Source: an uncultured Pseudovibrio sp. (GTDB lineage: Bacteria; Pseudomonadota; Alphaproteobacteria; Rhizobiales; Stappiaceae). Taken from it: a stretch of DNA of 58,788 nt. Every line of letters starts with the position of its first letter. The first letter of the stretch is position 1. Below are positions 25,986-35,377 of this stretch, piece by piece. The position numbers were made by a program, and so were the translations under genes. The stretch spans positions 1 through 58,788 of the forward strand of contig CANNAV010000009.1 of the NCBI GenBank assembly GCA_947502585.1, written 5' to 3'. Under the pieces are notes generated by a model. The model was not told the origin of the DNA. It worked only from the letters and a program-made list of their open reading frames with translations, and searched no databases.

Positions 25986-26975
25986 TTACTCGCGGGGGGC
26001 AGCAGCACGGGCAAGCCGGTCATTAATTGCTTCCCCCAGTCCATGATGAGGGATTGGCATGACTGCAATTCTTCCGTTTACTCCAAGGTCGGCCCGCCGC
26101 AGTACTGTAAACAGACGGGCGGCAGCTTCGGTCAGATCTTCTGAGTCGCTGAGTGGAACGAGCTTAGCAGCTTTATCTGAGCCTTTGGGCAGGTCAACGC
26201 CGAAGGTGATCAACGCTTCCCCTTCAGCCACATTCTCTGCATTCAGGCGAATATGGGAGTTGGGGGCGTAATGGGATGTCAGCATCCCCGGTGCCGTTGG
26301 TGCGCTGTCGTCTGTTCCCGCGCGTACCAGGGCTTCCCCAAGCACGGTCTCAATGCCTTCACGGGCGAGGCCACCCGGGCGCAAAAGCGTTGGGCGTTCG
26401 CCCGCCAATGAGACGATTGTAGACTCAACACCGACGGAAGTAGCTCCGGAATCGATGAGGTAGGCCAAGTGGTCTTTAAGATCGTTGATAACATCTTCGG
26501 CAGTGGTGCCGCTGATCCGGCCGGAAAGATTGGCCGAGGGTGCCGCCAGCGGGCGTCCGGTATGCTTGCACAATGCCCGCATCACCTCAGAACGGGGCAC
26601 CCGAAGCGCAATTGTCTCAAGACCTGCCACTGCAAGATCAGAGACCGGGCTGGTTGGCCGTTTCGGCAACACAAGGGTCAGGGGGCCTGGCCAGAAGGCC
26701 TCGGCCAGTTTAAGTGCGCGGTCATCAAAAAAAGCGTGAGTTTTCGCAGCTTCCACACTGTCTATGTGAGAAATTAAGGGGTTGAAACTTGGTCGCCCCT
26801 TTGCCTCATATATTCCAGCACAGGCCTTGCCGTTGGTTGCATCTGCTGCCAGTCCGTATACCGTCTCAGTAGGTATCGCGACGAGTTGACCATCGCTCAG
26901 CGCACTGCAAATATCCATGAAAATTTGCGTGTCTTCCAACTGGGTGTCAGATGGGTTTAAGCGCCAGATTTTCAT
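25986..26975 (-). CDS. L-threonylcarbamoyladenylate synthase (Sua5/TsaC family)
   Basis: Makes threonylcarbamoyl-AMP from threonine, bicarbonate and ATP for tRNA t6A37. The YrdC-like domain has VAIPTETVYGLAADATNG, AKGRPSFNPLISHI, FWPGPLTLVLPK, ALRVPRSEVM, APSANLSGRISGT and VGVESTIVSL. After a linker with RPGG and SHYAPNSH there is a C-terminal Sua5 domain (about 230-329), so this is the long Sua5 form. Its neighbour on the other side is the divergent acyl-CoA dehydrogenase operon. Confidence 0.93.
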   Translation of the reverse strand: MKIWRLNPSDTQLEDTQIFMDICSALSDGQLVAIPTETVYGLAADATNGKACAGIYEAKGRPSFNPLISHIDSVEAAKTHAFFDDRALKLAEAFWPGPLTLVLPKRPTSPVSDLAVAGLETIALRVPRSEVMRALCKHTGRPLAAPSANLSGRISGTTAEDVINDLKDHLAYLIDSGATSVGVESTIVSLAGERPTLLRPGGLAREGIETVLGEALVRAGTDDSAPTAPGMLTSHYAPNSHIRLNAENVAEGEALITFGVDLPKGSDKAAKLVPLSDSEDLTEAAARLFTVLRRADLGVNGRIAVMPIPHHGLGEAINDRLARAAAPRE

Positions 26976-27297
26976 ACCTTTTCTTTCTTACTAAGACGAA
27001 TGTAGGGGGTTGTCTGCCTTCAAGAGATGCTTGACGTATAGGTTAATCGCACTAGTGTCCCAAACAGGAAAAATTCTGTATCGGCCTTTTGATGGGCTAA
27101 AGCCAGTTCGTCAAGTCGCTATAACGTATTACCGGGAAGCGAGCGTCGGTTTTCGGATAAGGGTATGCGCAAATATACGCATATTCCCGAAGAGTGAGTG
27201 CCAGCCGCCGGCAAAGACTATGCATAAGTACATCTCTTAGGTGGTATGCTGCCCTGCATGGAAGGCATCCGGCTTTGGAAGGGGAGGAGAAAACAAT
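26976..27297 (+). other. Divergent intergenic region with repeat A fragment
   Basis: About 320 nt between the minus-strand Sua5-type gene and the acyl-CoA dehydrogenase. TTGACG at about 27032 could be a -35 box. About 27147-27200 resembles the first half of family A (GGTTTTCGGATAAGGGTATGCG). A GGGGAGGAG ribosome site lies just before ATG 27298. Confidence 0.4.
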
Positions 27298-29076
27298 ATG
27301 TATCGTGCACCACTGAGTGAAATTGTATTCACACTGAAAGAGGTGGCAGGTTTAGGGCAGCTTCAGGCGCAGCCGGGACAGGAAGAACTTTCGGACGATT
27401 TGATCGAAGCTATTCTGGGTGAGGCTGCAAAGTTTGCAGAGGAAGAAATCGCACCTCTTAACAAAGTTGGAGATGAAAATCCGGCACAGTTGATCGACGG
27501 AAGCGTCAAAACCTCTCCGGGTTGGAAAGAAGCTTATACCAGTTGGCGCCAGGGTGGCTGGGCTGCAGTGACAGGCGATCCTGAGTACGGAGGACAGGGC
27601 CTTCCAAACATGCTCCACGTTGCTGTGTTCGAAATGTGGAATGCAGGCAGCATGGCTTTCTCCTTGTGCCCAACACTCACCACAGGCGCTGTAGAGGCCA
27701 TTGAGAAGCACGGTTCCCCGGAACTCAAGGCAAAGTACCTTGAAAAGCTTGTTAGCGGTGAGTGGACAGGCACGATGAACCTGACCGAGCCACAGGCAGG
27801 CTCAGACCTGAACGCTCTGCGTGCCAGGGCGGAGCCTGTGGGAGACGGGTCCTGCAAAATCTCTGGCCAGAAAATTTTCATTACCTATGGCGATCACGAC
27901 ATGACGGATAATGTGATCCATCTGGTGCTGGCCCGCTTACCGGACGCGCCGGCTGGCACGCGTGGTATCTCGCTGTTTGCAGTGCCAAAGTACATCGTCA
28001 ACGACGATGGCAGCCTTGGCGAAAAGAACGACGTGACTGTAGCAGGTGTAGAGCACAAGCTGGGCATCCACGGGTCTCCGACCTGTACTATGTCCTTTGG
28101 CGACAAAGGCGGTGCCATCGGCTGGCTCATCGGTGAGGAAAACAGAGGCCTTGCCTGCATGTTCACCATGATGAACAACGCCCGTCTAGCAGTGGGTGTG
28201 CAGGGCCTCGGCATTGCAGAGCGTGCCTTTCAGGAATCGCTGGCCTTCTCACTGGACCGCAAACAGGGCCGCGGCGTTGGTTCGAAGACCGATGGTATGG
28301 ATCCGATCGCAGTGCATCCGGACATAAAACGCACACTTTTGTCCATGAAATCGCAGACACAGGTTGCCCGTGCGATCTGTTATGCCTGCGCACATGCGCT
28401 GGACATGGCGAAAGTCTCACCGGATGCGGATCAGAAGAAGTTCTGGGCACAGCGTGCTGGCTTACTCACGCCAATCGCAAAAGCACTCTCCACTGACTTT
28501 GGTGTTGATGTGGCCTCACTTGGTATCCAGATCCACGGCGGCATGGGCTTCATTGAAGAAACTGGTGCCGCCCAGCATCTTCGTGATGCACGTATCGCTC
28601 CGATCTATGAGGGTACCAATGGCATTCAGTCCATCGATCTGGTGATGCGTAAACTGCCAATGTCCGGTGGCGATCAGGTCCGAAGCCTCCTCTCCGAGAT
28701 TAAGGAGATCGCAGTAAGGGTGAATGCAGACAACACAGGTGAACTGGGTGATCTTGGCGCCAGGCTGGATGCAGCCGTTGCTGATCTGGAAACCGCCACC
28801 GAATGGATGCTTACTGCACAGGCCGACGGAAAAATACAGGAAGCGCTGGCAGGCGCGACGCCTTATCTGCGTCTGGCAGGTATCACGCTGGGCGCGGGCT
28901 TGCTGGCAAAAGGCGCACTGGCATCCAGGGATGCACCGGAGACGATGAAGAAGCCGCGCTACCTGATGGCGCGCAGCTTCGCAGAAACTGTTCTGGGTGA
29001 AAGCGCGCCGCTGAAAGACGACATAACACGTGCAGCGGAAGCAATCCTTGCATTCAACGCAGCGGAACTTGCCTGA
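27298..29076 (+). CDS. Acyl-CoA dehydrogenase with extended C-terminal domain
   Basis: FAD enzyme that introduces the alpha-beta double bond into acyl-CoA. The start ATG 27298 follows GGGGAGGAG and gives MYRAPLSEIVFTLKEV, the typical beginning of long bacterial acyl-CoA dehydrogenases. Substrate and FAD region: MNLTEPQAGSDLNALR and KIFITYGDHDM; the catalytic base region reads QIHGGMGFIEETGAAQHLRDARI with IYEGTNGIQ after it. The last 120 residues form the DUF4200-like helical tail of this subfamily. 593 residues. First gene of a three-gene operon. Confidence 0.92.
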   Translation: MYRAPLSEIVFTLKEVAGLGQLQAQPGQEELSDDLIEAILGEAAKFAEEEIAPLNKVGDENPAQLIDGSVKTSPGWKEAYTSWRQGGWAAVTGDPEYGGQGLPNMLHVAVFEMWNAGSMAFSLCPTLTTGAVEAIEKHGSPELKAKYLEKLVSGEWTGTMNLTEPQAGSDLNALRARAEPVGDGSCKISGQKIFITYGDHDMTDNVIHLVLARLPDAPAGTRGISLFAVPKYIVNDDGSLGEKNDVTVAGVEHKLGIHGSPTCTMSFGDKGGAIGWLIGEENRGLACMFTMMNNARLAVGVQGLGIAERAFQESLAFSLDRKQGRGVGSKTDGMDPIAVHPDIKRTLLSMKSQTQVARAICYACAHALDMAKVSPDADQKKFWAQRAGLLTPIAKALSTDFGVDVASLGIQIHGGMGFIEETGAAQHLRDARIAPIYEGTNGIQSIDLVMRKLPMSGGDQVRSLLSEIKEIAVRVNADNTGELGDLGARLDAAVADLETATEWMLTAQADGKIQEALAGATPYLRLAGITLGAGLLAKGALASRDAPETMKKPRYLMARSFAETVLGESAPLKDDITRAAEAILAFNAAELA

Positions 29077-29147
29077 CCCGGGAGGCAGGCGGCCACCTTT
29101 AAAAGGTGAGGCGGAACAAGCCTTGCCAATCAGTTTGAGAGGGACAC

Positions 29148-29885
29148 ATGATTAGTATTGAACGGGACGGCGCAGTCCAGATCATCCGCATGGACCGCGT
29201 GGAAAAGAAAAACGCACTGACACAAGCCATGTACACGGATTTGGCTGATGCATTGAAGAGCGAAGACGAAAGTATCCGTTGCCATGTCATGCTTGGCCGC
29301 CCGGGTGTCTTCACCGCAGGCAACGATATTGCAGACTTCCTCAAGGCAGCAATGTCAGGCGAAGGCCTGGAAGCAGGCGGCGTAGGTAAGTTCCTTGGTG
29401 CGCTTCATGAGCCATCCAGGCCTGTAATTGCAGGCGTCGACGGTCCGGCTATCGGTGTGGGCACCACCATGTTGTTCCACTTCGAAATGGTGTTTGCCAC
29501 GGAAAATGCGCTCTTCAGGACGCCGTTTACTGATCTTGGCATCATTCCTGAAGCAGGCTCAACGCTGATCGGCCCGGAGACAATGGGCTACCACAAAGCG
29601 TTTGAGCTGCTGGCCCTGGGCGAAAGCTTCACTGCCGGGATGGCAAAGGAAGCAGGCTTCGTAAATCATGTGGTCTCTCCTGATGAGCTGGAGGACCGCG
29701 TGCTGGAAATAGCACAAAAAGTTGCGTCTAAACCAAAAAATGCTCTGCGCATCTCCAGAGAGCTGCTGCGTGGCAGGCGTGAGCCTCTTCAAAAGCGCAT
29801 CTATGAGGAAATCGGTCTTTTTGTCGAACTTCTTAAGTCTGATGAGGCTCGTGAAGCCTTCATGAAGTTTATGAGCAAAGCATAA
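29148..29885 (+). CDS. Enoyl-CoA hydratase/isomerase family protein
   Basis: Crotonase-fold protein, 245 residues, following the acyl-CoA dehydrogenase by 71 nt that include a short palindrome (CACCTTTAAAAGGTG, about 29094). The oxyanion-hole segment is FTAGNDIADF, and the second, GVDGPAIGVGTTMLFHFEMV, is followed by FRTPFTDLGIIPEAGS. A Glu in the second catalytic region favours hydratase or isomerase activity, but the exact reaction is uncertain. It would take the next beta-oxidation step. Confidence 0.88.
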   Translation: MISIERDGAVQIIRMDRVEKKNALTQAMYTDLADALKSEDESIRCHVMLGRPGVFTAGNDIADFLKAAMSGEGLEAGGVGKFLGALHEPSRPVIAGVDGPAIGVGTTMLFHFEMVFATENALFRTPFTDLGIIPEAGSTLIGPETMGYHKAFELLALGESFTAGMAKEAGFVNHVVSPDELEDRVLEIAQKVASKPKNALRISRELLRGRREPLQKRIYEEIGLFVELLKSDEAREAFMKFMSKA

Positions 29886-29940
29886 CTCGTACAGGTGCCG
29901 TGTTCGGCACCGTATCTCATTTCAGGAATTTGGGGGAAAT

Positions 29941-30807
29941 ATGGGAAGTTTGAAGGGTAAAACACTATTCATTACCGGTGCATCTCGTGGAATTGGTCTC
30001 GCGATTGGTAAGCGGGCTGCACAAGATGGCGCGAACATCGTGATTGCTGCAAAAACAAAAGAACCGCATCCTAAGCTGGAAGGAACGATCTATACAGCGG
30101 CCAAAGAGGTTGAAGAGGCCGGCGGTCAGGCGCTTCCACTTGTCGTCGATGTGCGCAGTGAAGAAAGCGTTGATAATGCAATGAAGGCGGCGGCTGAAAA
30201 GTTCGGCGGAATTGATATCCTGGTTAACAATGCCAGCGCGATCAACCTGACACCAGTTCAGAAGATCGACATGAAGCGCTTTGATCTGATGCACCAGATC
30301 AACACACGCGGCACGTTGCTCTGCTCAAAACTGGCGATCCCGTATCTGAAGGAAGCCGGGAACCCGCACATCATGATGCTTTCTCCTCCGCTGGATATGC
30401 AGGAAAAGTGGTTCAGGAACCATACGCCTTACTCCATCGCCAAGTACGGCATGAGCCTTGTTGTGCTGGGATTGGCGGGAGAGTTACGATCCAGGAAGAT
30501 TGGCGTCAACGCGCTTTGGCCCCGTACAACGATCTCTACGGCAGCCGTACAGAATCTGCTTGGTGGTGATATGATGGTTCAGGCAAGCCGGACGCCAGAT
30601 ATTCTGGCAGATGCAGCGCATCTGATCTTCACGAAACCGGCGGCAGACACTACCGGCAACTTCTTCATTGATGATACGCTGTTGGCGGAAAACGGGATGA
30701 CCGATTTTGACAAATACCGCGTGAACCCCAAAGTGAACCTTCAGCCAGATTTCTTTGTTCCGGATGACAGCGTAGCGCCGGTCAGCCTGGCAGCAATTGA
30801 AGCTTAG
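29941..30807 (+). CDS. SDR family oxidoreductase, HSDL2-like
   Basis: Short-chain dehydrogenase with TGASRGIGLAIGKRAAQDGA at the NADP site, NNASAI after strand 4, and the active-site Tyr-x3-Lys in PYSIAKYGMSL; the preceding Ser lies in MLSPPLDM. The long insert after VIAAKTKEPHPKLEGTI and the WPRTTISTAAVQNLLGG segment are typical of the HSDL2 group associated with fatty-acyl metabolism. A small GC hairpin (GGTGCCG/CGGCACC, about 29895-29912) lies before it. Last gene of the operon; a bidirectional terminator follows. Confidence 0.88.
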   Translation: MGSLKGKTLFITGASRGIGLAIGKRAAQDGANIVIAAKTKEPHPKLEGTIYTAAKEVEEAGGQALPLVVDVRSEESVDNAMKAAAEKFGGIDILVNNASAINLTPVQKIDMKRFDLMHQINTRGTLLCSKLAIPYLKEAGNPHIMMLSPPLDMQEKWFRNHTPYSIAKYGMSLVVLGLAGELRSRKIGVNALWPRTTISTAAVQNLLGGDMMVQASRTPDILADAAHLIFTKPAADTTGNFFIDDTLLAENGMTDFDKYRVNPKVNLQPDFFVPDDSVAPVSLAAIEA

Positions 30808-30858
30808 CTTTGGACGGTGAGTTTCACGGTCTTTGAGAAAATCGAAGCATGCAAAATA

Positions 30859-30880
30859 AAAGGCGGGGTAACCCGCCTTT
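30859..30880 (+). terminator. Hairpin terminator of the acyl-CoA operon
   Basis: AAAGGCGGG and CCCGCCTTT form a perfect 9 bp stem around GTAA between convergent genes. The U tract is short, so it may be weak or act from both sides. Confidence 0.65.
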
Positions 30881-30896
30881 ATCACAGGTAATGATT

Positions 30897-30948
30897 GGAG
30901 CGCGTTCTGTTTGACTGAATTCAATCAAACGATAAGAACTCGCTCAAA
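30897..30948 (+). repeat. Palindromic intergenic repeat, family B, copy 1
   Basis: GAGCG at one end and CGCTC at the other flank a core GTTTGACTGAATTCAATCAAAC that is nearly palindromic. The same element occurs at 47911. Sequence after it (30958-30998, ending CAACATGCCC) resembles the tail of family A. Confidence 0.65.
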
Positions 30949-30997
30949 ATATATATGTCAGAGCGTAAAGCGCAAATACGAATAAACCCAACATGCC

Positions 30998-31990
30998 CTA
31001 TTCGAACTCTGGACCGCGTGCCGTATATGGTTTTACTTCCTTCCAGGCGCGCATCAGCTTTTCAAGTTCCTCATCTGTCTGTTCTGGCAGGACAATCTCA
31101 AGTCCAACAAGAAGATCACCGTGGCCACCTTCTTTCTTCGGCAGGCCCTTGCCTTTCAGGCGCATGGTTTTGCCACTACTGGTATTAGCAGGGATTGTCA
31201 GGTTCACCGCACCACCGAGAGTTGGAATGCGCACTTTGCCACCAAGAACGGCTTCATAAAGGGTCAGAGGAACGTCTACACGAATATCTTCTCCATCCAC
31301 CTTGAAAAGTTTGTGTGTTGAAATGCGTACTTCCACCAGTGCATCACCAGCCTGCCCACTCTTGGCAGAGGCAAAACCTTGCCCTTTCAGGCGGATCTTG
31401 TCACCGCTCTGGGTACCAGCAGGAATTTTCACATTCACGGTTTTGCCGCTTGGCAACTTCACCTTGACTTTGCCGTGATGGGTAAGATCTTCGAGTGATA
31501 CACGTGCAATCAGGTTGGCATCCGCCCCTTTGACAGGGCCTGCATGAAAATGAGGTTCTCCACCGCCTGCGCTGCGACGCTTGCCGCCGCCAAAGCCGCC
31601 GAGAATATCATTGAGGATATCGTCAAAGCCGCCAGCATCCTGGGAGCCGCCTGCACCGCTGTGACCGTCTCCAAAGCCTTGCTCAAACCGGAAACCACCA
31701 CGACGCCCTGTATTACGGAAACCTTCGAAGCCACCGCCACCTGGGCCACCGTAAAACTTCGGTTTGCCTTCCGCGTCGATCTCACCGCGATCAAACTGCC
31801 TGCGCTTGTCTTTGTCGCCCAGAACTTCGTAGGCCTGGTTCGCTTCGGAAAAGCGCTCCTTGGCCTTTGGGTCGTCTGCATTCTGGTCCGGGTGAAATTT
31901 CTTGGCCAGTTTACGAAACGCTTTCTTGATCTCTGCCTCACTGGCATTTTTGTTAACACCAAGAACAGAATAGGGATCTCTCATCGTCAT
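30998..31990 (-). CDS. DnaJ-type co-chaperone, CbpA-like (no zinc finger)
   Basis: Hsp40 that stimulates DnaK. J domain at residues 3-70 with the HPD motif (FHPDQN), a Gly/Phe-rich linker (about 80-150), then two beta-sandwich substrate domains with [35 protein letters not shown] and [13 protein letters not shown] elements. The Cys-rich zinc-finger domain of true DnaJ is absent. 330 residues. It stands beside pdxH and the RT0821 lipoprotein, a grouping I recall from other Hyphomicrobiales. Confidence 0.92.
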   Translation of the reverse strand: MTMRDPYSVLGVNKNASEAEIKKAFRKLAKKFHPDQNADDPKAKERFSEANQAYEVLGDKDKRRQFDRGEIDAEGKPKFYGGPGGGGFEGFRNTGRRGGFRFEQGFGDGHSGAGGSQDAGGFDDILNDILGGFGGGKRRSAGGGEPHFHAGPVKGADANLIARVSLEDLTHHGKVKVKLPSGKTVNVKIPAGTQSGDKIRLKGQGFASAKSGQAGDALVEVRISTHKLFKVDGEDIRVDVPLTLYEAVLGGKVRIPTLGGAVNLTIPANTSSGKTMRLKGKGLPKKEGGHGDLLVGLEIVLPEQTDEELEKLMRAWKEVKPYTARGPEFE

Positions 31991-32153
31991 CCATCAAATT
32001 GAAATAAGGGCAGTTTATAACTAACTCATTACATAACCATGAGTTCGATAACGTGCAAGCAGAAGCAGCCAAACTTAGCTAATCAGACGTGAGTATTTCA
32101 GTGGTTTTAATCTATTATACTACATCGTATTTGCAAAACTTAAGTGAGGGGAT

Positions 32154-32642
32154 CTATTCAATGCCAGTTGCATCAGTCTGGAAGGGTGCAAGCTGGACAA
32201 TCTTCATTCTATGATTGGTATCCGGGCAACTGCGCCCCTGATAGGCTTTGACGCCGCCAACGGTGTTTGCACTGGTCACAAAATCGGTGCAACCTGCAAT
32301 GCTTCCTGTTTTATTAACGGACATGAGCGAGGTAATTGTACCACTGTTCCCGCTGACAGGGTTAGCCCAGGCCATAGGTTCAATCCGGTGCCTTGTTTGC
32401 CCGCTTTCGTTCAGAGCTTCCTCAATGGTATTCGAAATAACTGTACGGTCGGTGCGATGAATCCCGTTATCCGCGACCTTTTGCCTGGTATCAACCGCCT
32501 TTGTCAGGTTCAGAGGTTCTTGATATTCACTGTTGTTCACAGATATGGACATCTGAGTGCAGGCAGGAAGTGTCAGCAAGAGTGCAGCCGATACAAAGCA
32601 CGACTGGCGTAAACAGGTTTTCTTGCTATACAAAACTGCCAT
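32154..32642 (-). CDS. RT0821/Lpp0805 family surface lipoprotein
   Basis: Putative outer-membrane lipoprotein. A signal peptide with lipobox LTLPAC places the lipidated Cys at about residue 28. The C-terminal domain matches the 17-kDa surface-antigen-like family: ALNESGQTRHRIEPMAWANP, NSGTITSLM and CTDFVTSANTVGGVKAYQGR with two conserved Cys. Function unknown, possibly envelope structure. Divergent from pdxH. Confidence 0.8.
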   Translation of the reverse strand: MAVLYSKKTCLRQSCFVSAALLLTLPACTQMSISVNNSEYQEPLNLTKAVDTRQKVADNGIHRTDRTVISNTIEEALNESGQTRHRIEPMAWANPVSGNSGTITSLMSVNKTGSIAGCTDFVTSANTVGGVKAYQGRSCPDTNHRMKIVQLAPFQTDATGIE

Positions 32643-32728
32643 ATTACTACTAGAGCCTCAGGTTGAATCCGTTGTTTAACGAATTCCGGTTCATCCACAG
32701 TGTGAGGATCCTAAAGGGACTATTAACT

Positions 32729-33367
32729 ATGAATGGTGACATCCAAAATCTGGAAGAAAAGTTTACAAATAGTTACTCCGAAAGCACAGAGGTTCCTTTT
32801 CAACTCTTTGGTGAGTGGCTCGCGCTTGCAGAAAAGAACGAACCCAATGATGCGAATGCCATGTCAGTTGCGACTGTAGATGAGAATGGCATGCCCAATG
32901 TACGGATGTTGCTCCTTAAAGGTTACAGTCCACAGGGTTTTGTGTTTTATACAAATTTTGAAAGCACAAAAGGCCGCGAAATCCTTTCATCCCCTAAGGT
33001 AGCTTTGTGTTTTCACTGGAAAAGCCTGCGCAGACAAGTCCGTGTGCGTGGAGATGTTGTCAAGGTGACTGATGATCAGGCCGACAAATACTATAAATCA
33101 CGGCCTCGGAAAAGTCGCATTGGTGCGTGGGCATCCAAACAATCTCGCCCCTTGGAAAGCCGCTTTGCGCTGGAGAAGGAAGTCACCAGATACGCTGCCA
33201 GATATGCGATTGGTGATATCCCGCGCCCTGAGTATTGGAGCGGTTGCATTTTGCAACCATTGGAAATCGAATTCTGGCACGACCGTGCCTTCCGCCTGCA
33301 CGATAGATTTGTTTTCAAAAGAGGCCGTGCAGAAGACAAATGGGACAAAGTGCGTCTGTATCCATAA
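32729..33367 (+). CDS. pdxH: Pyridoxamine/pyridoxine 5'-phosphate oxidase
   Basis: FMN enzyme that oxidises pyridoxine 5'-phosphate or pyridoxamine 5'-phosphate to pyridoxal 5'-phosphate, the vitamin B6 cofactor. Family blocks: [66 protein letters not shown] and the C-terminal [17 protein letters not shown] with RLHDRF. The frame is open from 32663; ATG 32729 ([12 protein letters not shown]) is preferred and gives 212 residues, the usual size. Confidence 0.94.
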   Translation: MNGDIQNLEEKFTNSYSESTEVPFQLFGEWLALAEKNEPNDANAMSVATVDENGMPNVRMLLLKGYSPQGFVFYTNFESTKGREILSSPKVALCFHWKSLRRQVRVRGDVVKVTDDQADKYYKSRPRKSRIGAWASKQSRPLESRFALEKEVTRYAARYAIGDIPRPEYWSGCILQPLEIEFWHDRAFRLHDRFVFKRGRAEDKWDKVRLYP

Positions 33368-33527
33368 TGCATATCAGATGAAGGCAGAGCGCATCACAAA
33401 CGTGGTATGCTTTGTCGTTTGTCGGCGTGTGTTCATTTAGCCGTTACGGAAAATGAATGCAGATGCAGGGCAGGGGACAGAGACAGCCCGAAGAAAAGAT
33501 GAGGCCTCCGGAACTTCACCAGAAAAT

Positions 33528-33560
33528 AAGGCGGCTCGCAATTCTGCGGGTCGCCTTCTT
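33528..33560 (+). terminator. pdxH terminator
   Basis: AAGGCG and CGCCTT enclose a second stem CGCA/TGCG, followed by CTTT. It is 160 nt past the pdxH stop, leaving a fairly long 3' UTR. Confidence 0.65.
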
Positions 33561-33721
33561 TAGTCAGATGTTTGTTCACATCATCGTGCCTCTGTGAAGC
33601 CATGTCTTAATAAGAGGTGTCTTACGCATTGATGCAGTCGTCAATGTTATTGGAATACATAATCAAGCAATTCAGTTCTTGAAAAACAAGCCGGAATTTC
33701 TGATTTGCAGCCCCCGGCGCA

Positions 33722-33892
33722 TCAGTCAGTCGGAAGAGGATAGTCTTCCTGAACCTTAGGCTGATCAGCCTCTTTCTTCTTACCGCAACAGCAGTTTGCA
33801 GCATTGACAGCCTGAATACCCACTGGACGATAAAGTTTGTCCAGATCAGGTTTAGCGGTTTTCTTTTGTTGTTCAGTTGTTCCGAAGGCCAT
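33722..33892 (-). CDS. Small Cys-cluster protein, 56 residues
   Basis: From ATG 33892 the frame encodes MAFGTTEQQKKTAKPDLDKL, then YRPVGIQAVNAANCCCGKKK and a polar tail. Three adjacent Cys followed by GKKK could bind metal or be lipidated, but no known motif matches. GGGGAC about 10 nt before the ATG would serve as ribosome site, and part of it lies in a small palindrome GTCCC-AAG-GGGAC. The longer upstream frame (to 34006) looks non-coding. Confidence 0.5.
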   Translation of the reverse strand: MAFGTTEQQKKTAKPDLDKLYRPVGIQAVNAANCCCGKKKEADQPKVQEDYPLPTD

Positions 33893-34458
33893 TTTTAGTC
33901 CGTCCCCTTGGGACAAGTTGTGTTGCAGAAGTCGCGAAGTATACCCGTAATGAGTAGCCGGATAATCCAATATAAGCGTTAACTCATATGCAGGAGTGAT
34001 ACTCAAATTGGGTATAAATATGTTAGCCTCAAAAAAACTTAAAATGCCAATCTAATTTAGAGGGAGGATTTCCCAATAAACTCAGCAATTTGAATGCATG
34101 AAACATGGCGTTAACTATTAGCTCAACAAGCTTTCCGCAAATTTTCATTATTATACAAATGGATAGAATATCAGGGTGCAAGCTGGTTAAAATTTTCGCG
34201 TCTACACCCTTAATGTATCAGCGTGTTTTGAGTGACATTTAGCCGCGATTTCTCTGACGCGAAACTGACAAAAAACTGTGCACTTTGTGTGCAAGGAAGC
34301 TTGTTGCTGATTGATCAGGATCGCTCATAGTGACTGGTGCTTGTAGTACTCCGTATAAGTGCGTGATCTGAGCCGTTTGCATAAGACGACTTCGCTCGGG
34401 TAATTGCCCGAAGGTGGCCTCCCATATAATCCGTCAACTGTGCTGAAGGATAATGACA
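33893..34458. other. 566 nt AT-rich gene-free region
   Basis: No supported gene on either strand. It must hold the divergent promoters of the small Cys-cluster gene and the HAD gene. A small inverted repeat CGCGATTTCTCTGACGCG sits at about 34242. A minus frame over 34315-34749 overlaps the HAD gene and is a shadow. Confidence 0.4.
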
Positions 34459-35184
34459 ATGAACGTGCGCGCCGTACTGTTTGATCGTGATGGAACTCTC
34501 ATAGATATCAACAGGACCTGGGGCACAGTGCTCCGGCATCTCCTTATGGATCTGTCCGATGGAAATCTGAAACTGGCCACTGAGCTTGGCCATCTCGTGA
34601 AATTTAATTATGCTAGGTGTGCCTGTGAACCGGGCAGTCCTATTCTGACCAATCCGCCAAGCGGTTACAGCGAGCCCTGGGCCAGCCATCTTGGCGTTGA
34701 GTTCAACCGTGCGTTCCTGGGCCGTGTTGAAGACTTTATTTTGGCCCACGCAGCAGACCGCGCTGCTGCGTTCGATGACACAGCCTCATCTGTCAGAGCC
34801 CTGGCAGATGCCGGTTTGCCCCTTGGTCTGGCAACAAACGGGACGGAGGCAAGTGCCATGGCACAGCTGAAGCGTCTTGGCATTCTCGACTGCTTTACCT
34901 TCATAGTGGGGTACGACAGTGGTCATGGTGAAAAACCGGAGCCGGGTCAGCTCTTTGGGTTTGCGGAGCACACAGGTATTGAGCCTCGACACATCGCTAT
35001 GGTCGGTGACAGCCTTCACGACATGCATGCAGCTCAATACGCTGGCATGGTGCGCGTTGCGGTAACAACTGGTGCTTTGACTGCTGAAGAGCTGAAGGAT
35101 CACTGTGACTACCTGCTCGGCAGTCTGACTGAGCTGGTGAAACTGGTTGGCCTGAAGTCGGCCGGCGAGGGCGCCGCTGCTTAG
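34459..35184 (+). CDS. HAD-superfamily phosphatase, phosphoglycolate-phosphatase-like
   Basis: Phosphatase using an aspartyl-phosphate. Motif I is LFDRDGTLID, motif II LGLATNGTEAS, the Lys motif GHGEKPEPGQLFGF, and motif IV MVGDSLHDMHAAQYAG. A helical cap (about 20-85) with a CACEPGSP segment is unlike classic Gph, so the substrate is open. ATG 34459 is preferred over 34453 because AAGGA then lies at normal spacing. Confidence 0.85.
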   Translation: MNVRAVLFDRDGTLIDINRTWGTVLRHLLMDLSDGNLKLATELGHLVKFNYARCACEPGSPILTNPPSGYSEPWASHLGVEFNRAFLGRVEDFILAHAADRAAAFDDTASSVRALADAGLPLGLATNGTEASAMAQLKRLGILDCFTFIVGYDSGHGEKPEPGQLFGFAEHTGIEPRHIAMVGDSLHDMHAAQYAGMVRVAVTTGALTAEELKDHCDYLLGSLTELVKLVGLKSAGEGAAA

Positions 35185-35377
35185 TCTGGTATCCCGAATG
35201 CAGCGGTTAATCCGCTGCAATTTCTCTACTCTCAAAAACTGCGCTGAAATTGGAGCAGTATTCAACCCCCGGTAATTCTGAACTGCTATTGTCTGGTATC
35301 GTAAAGTAAGGAGATGTAACCTTAGTGCCGAAAGGTTAAGTTGAACTCTGAGCAGCAGATTGAAAAGAGTGGGAAGA

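Noticed and set aside
34453..34458. ATG 34453 as start of the HAD phosphatase
   Set aside because: The AAGGA ribosome site would be only about two bases away; ATG 34459 has normal spacing.
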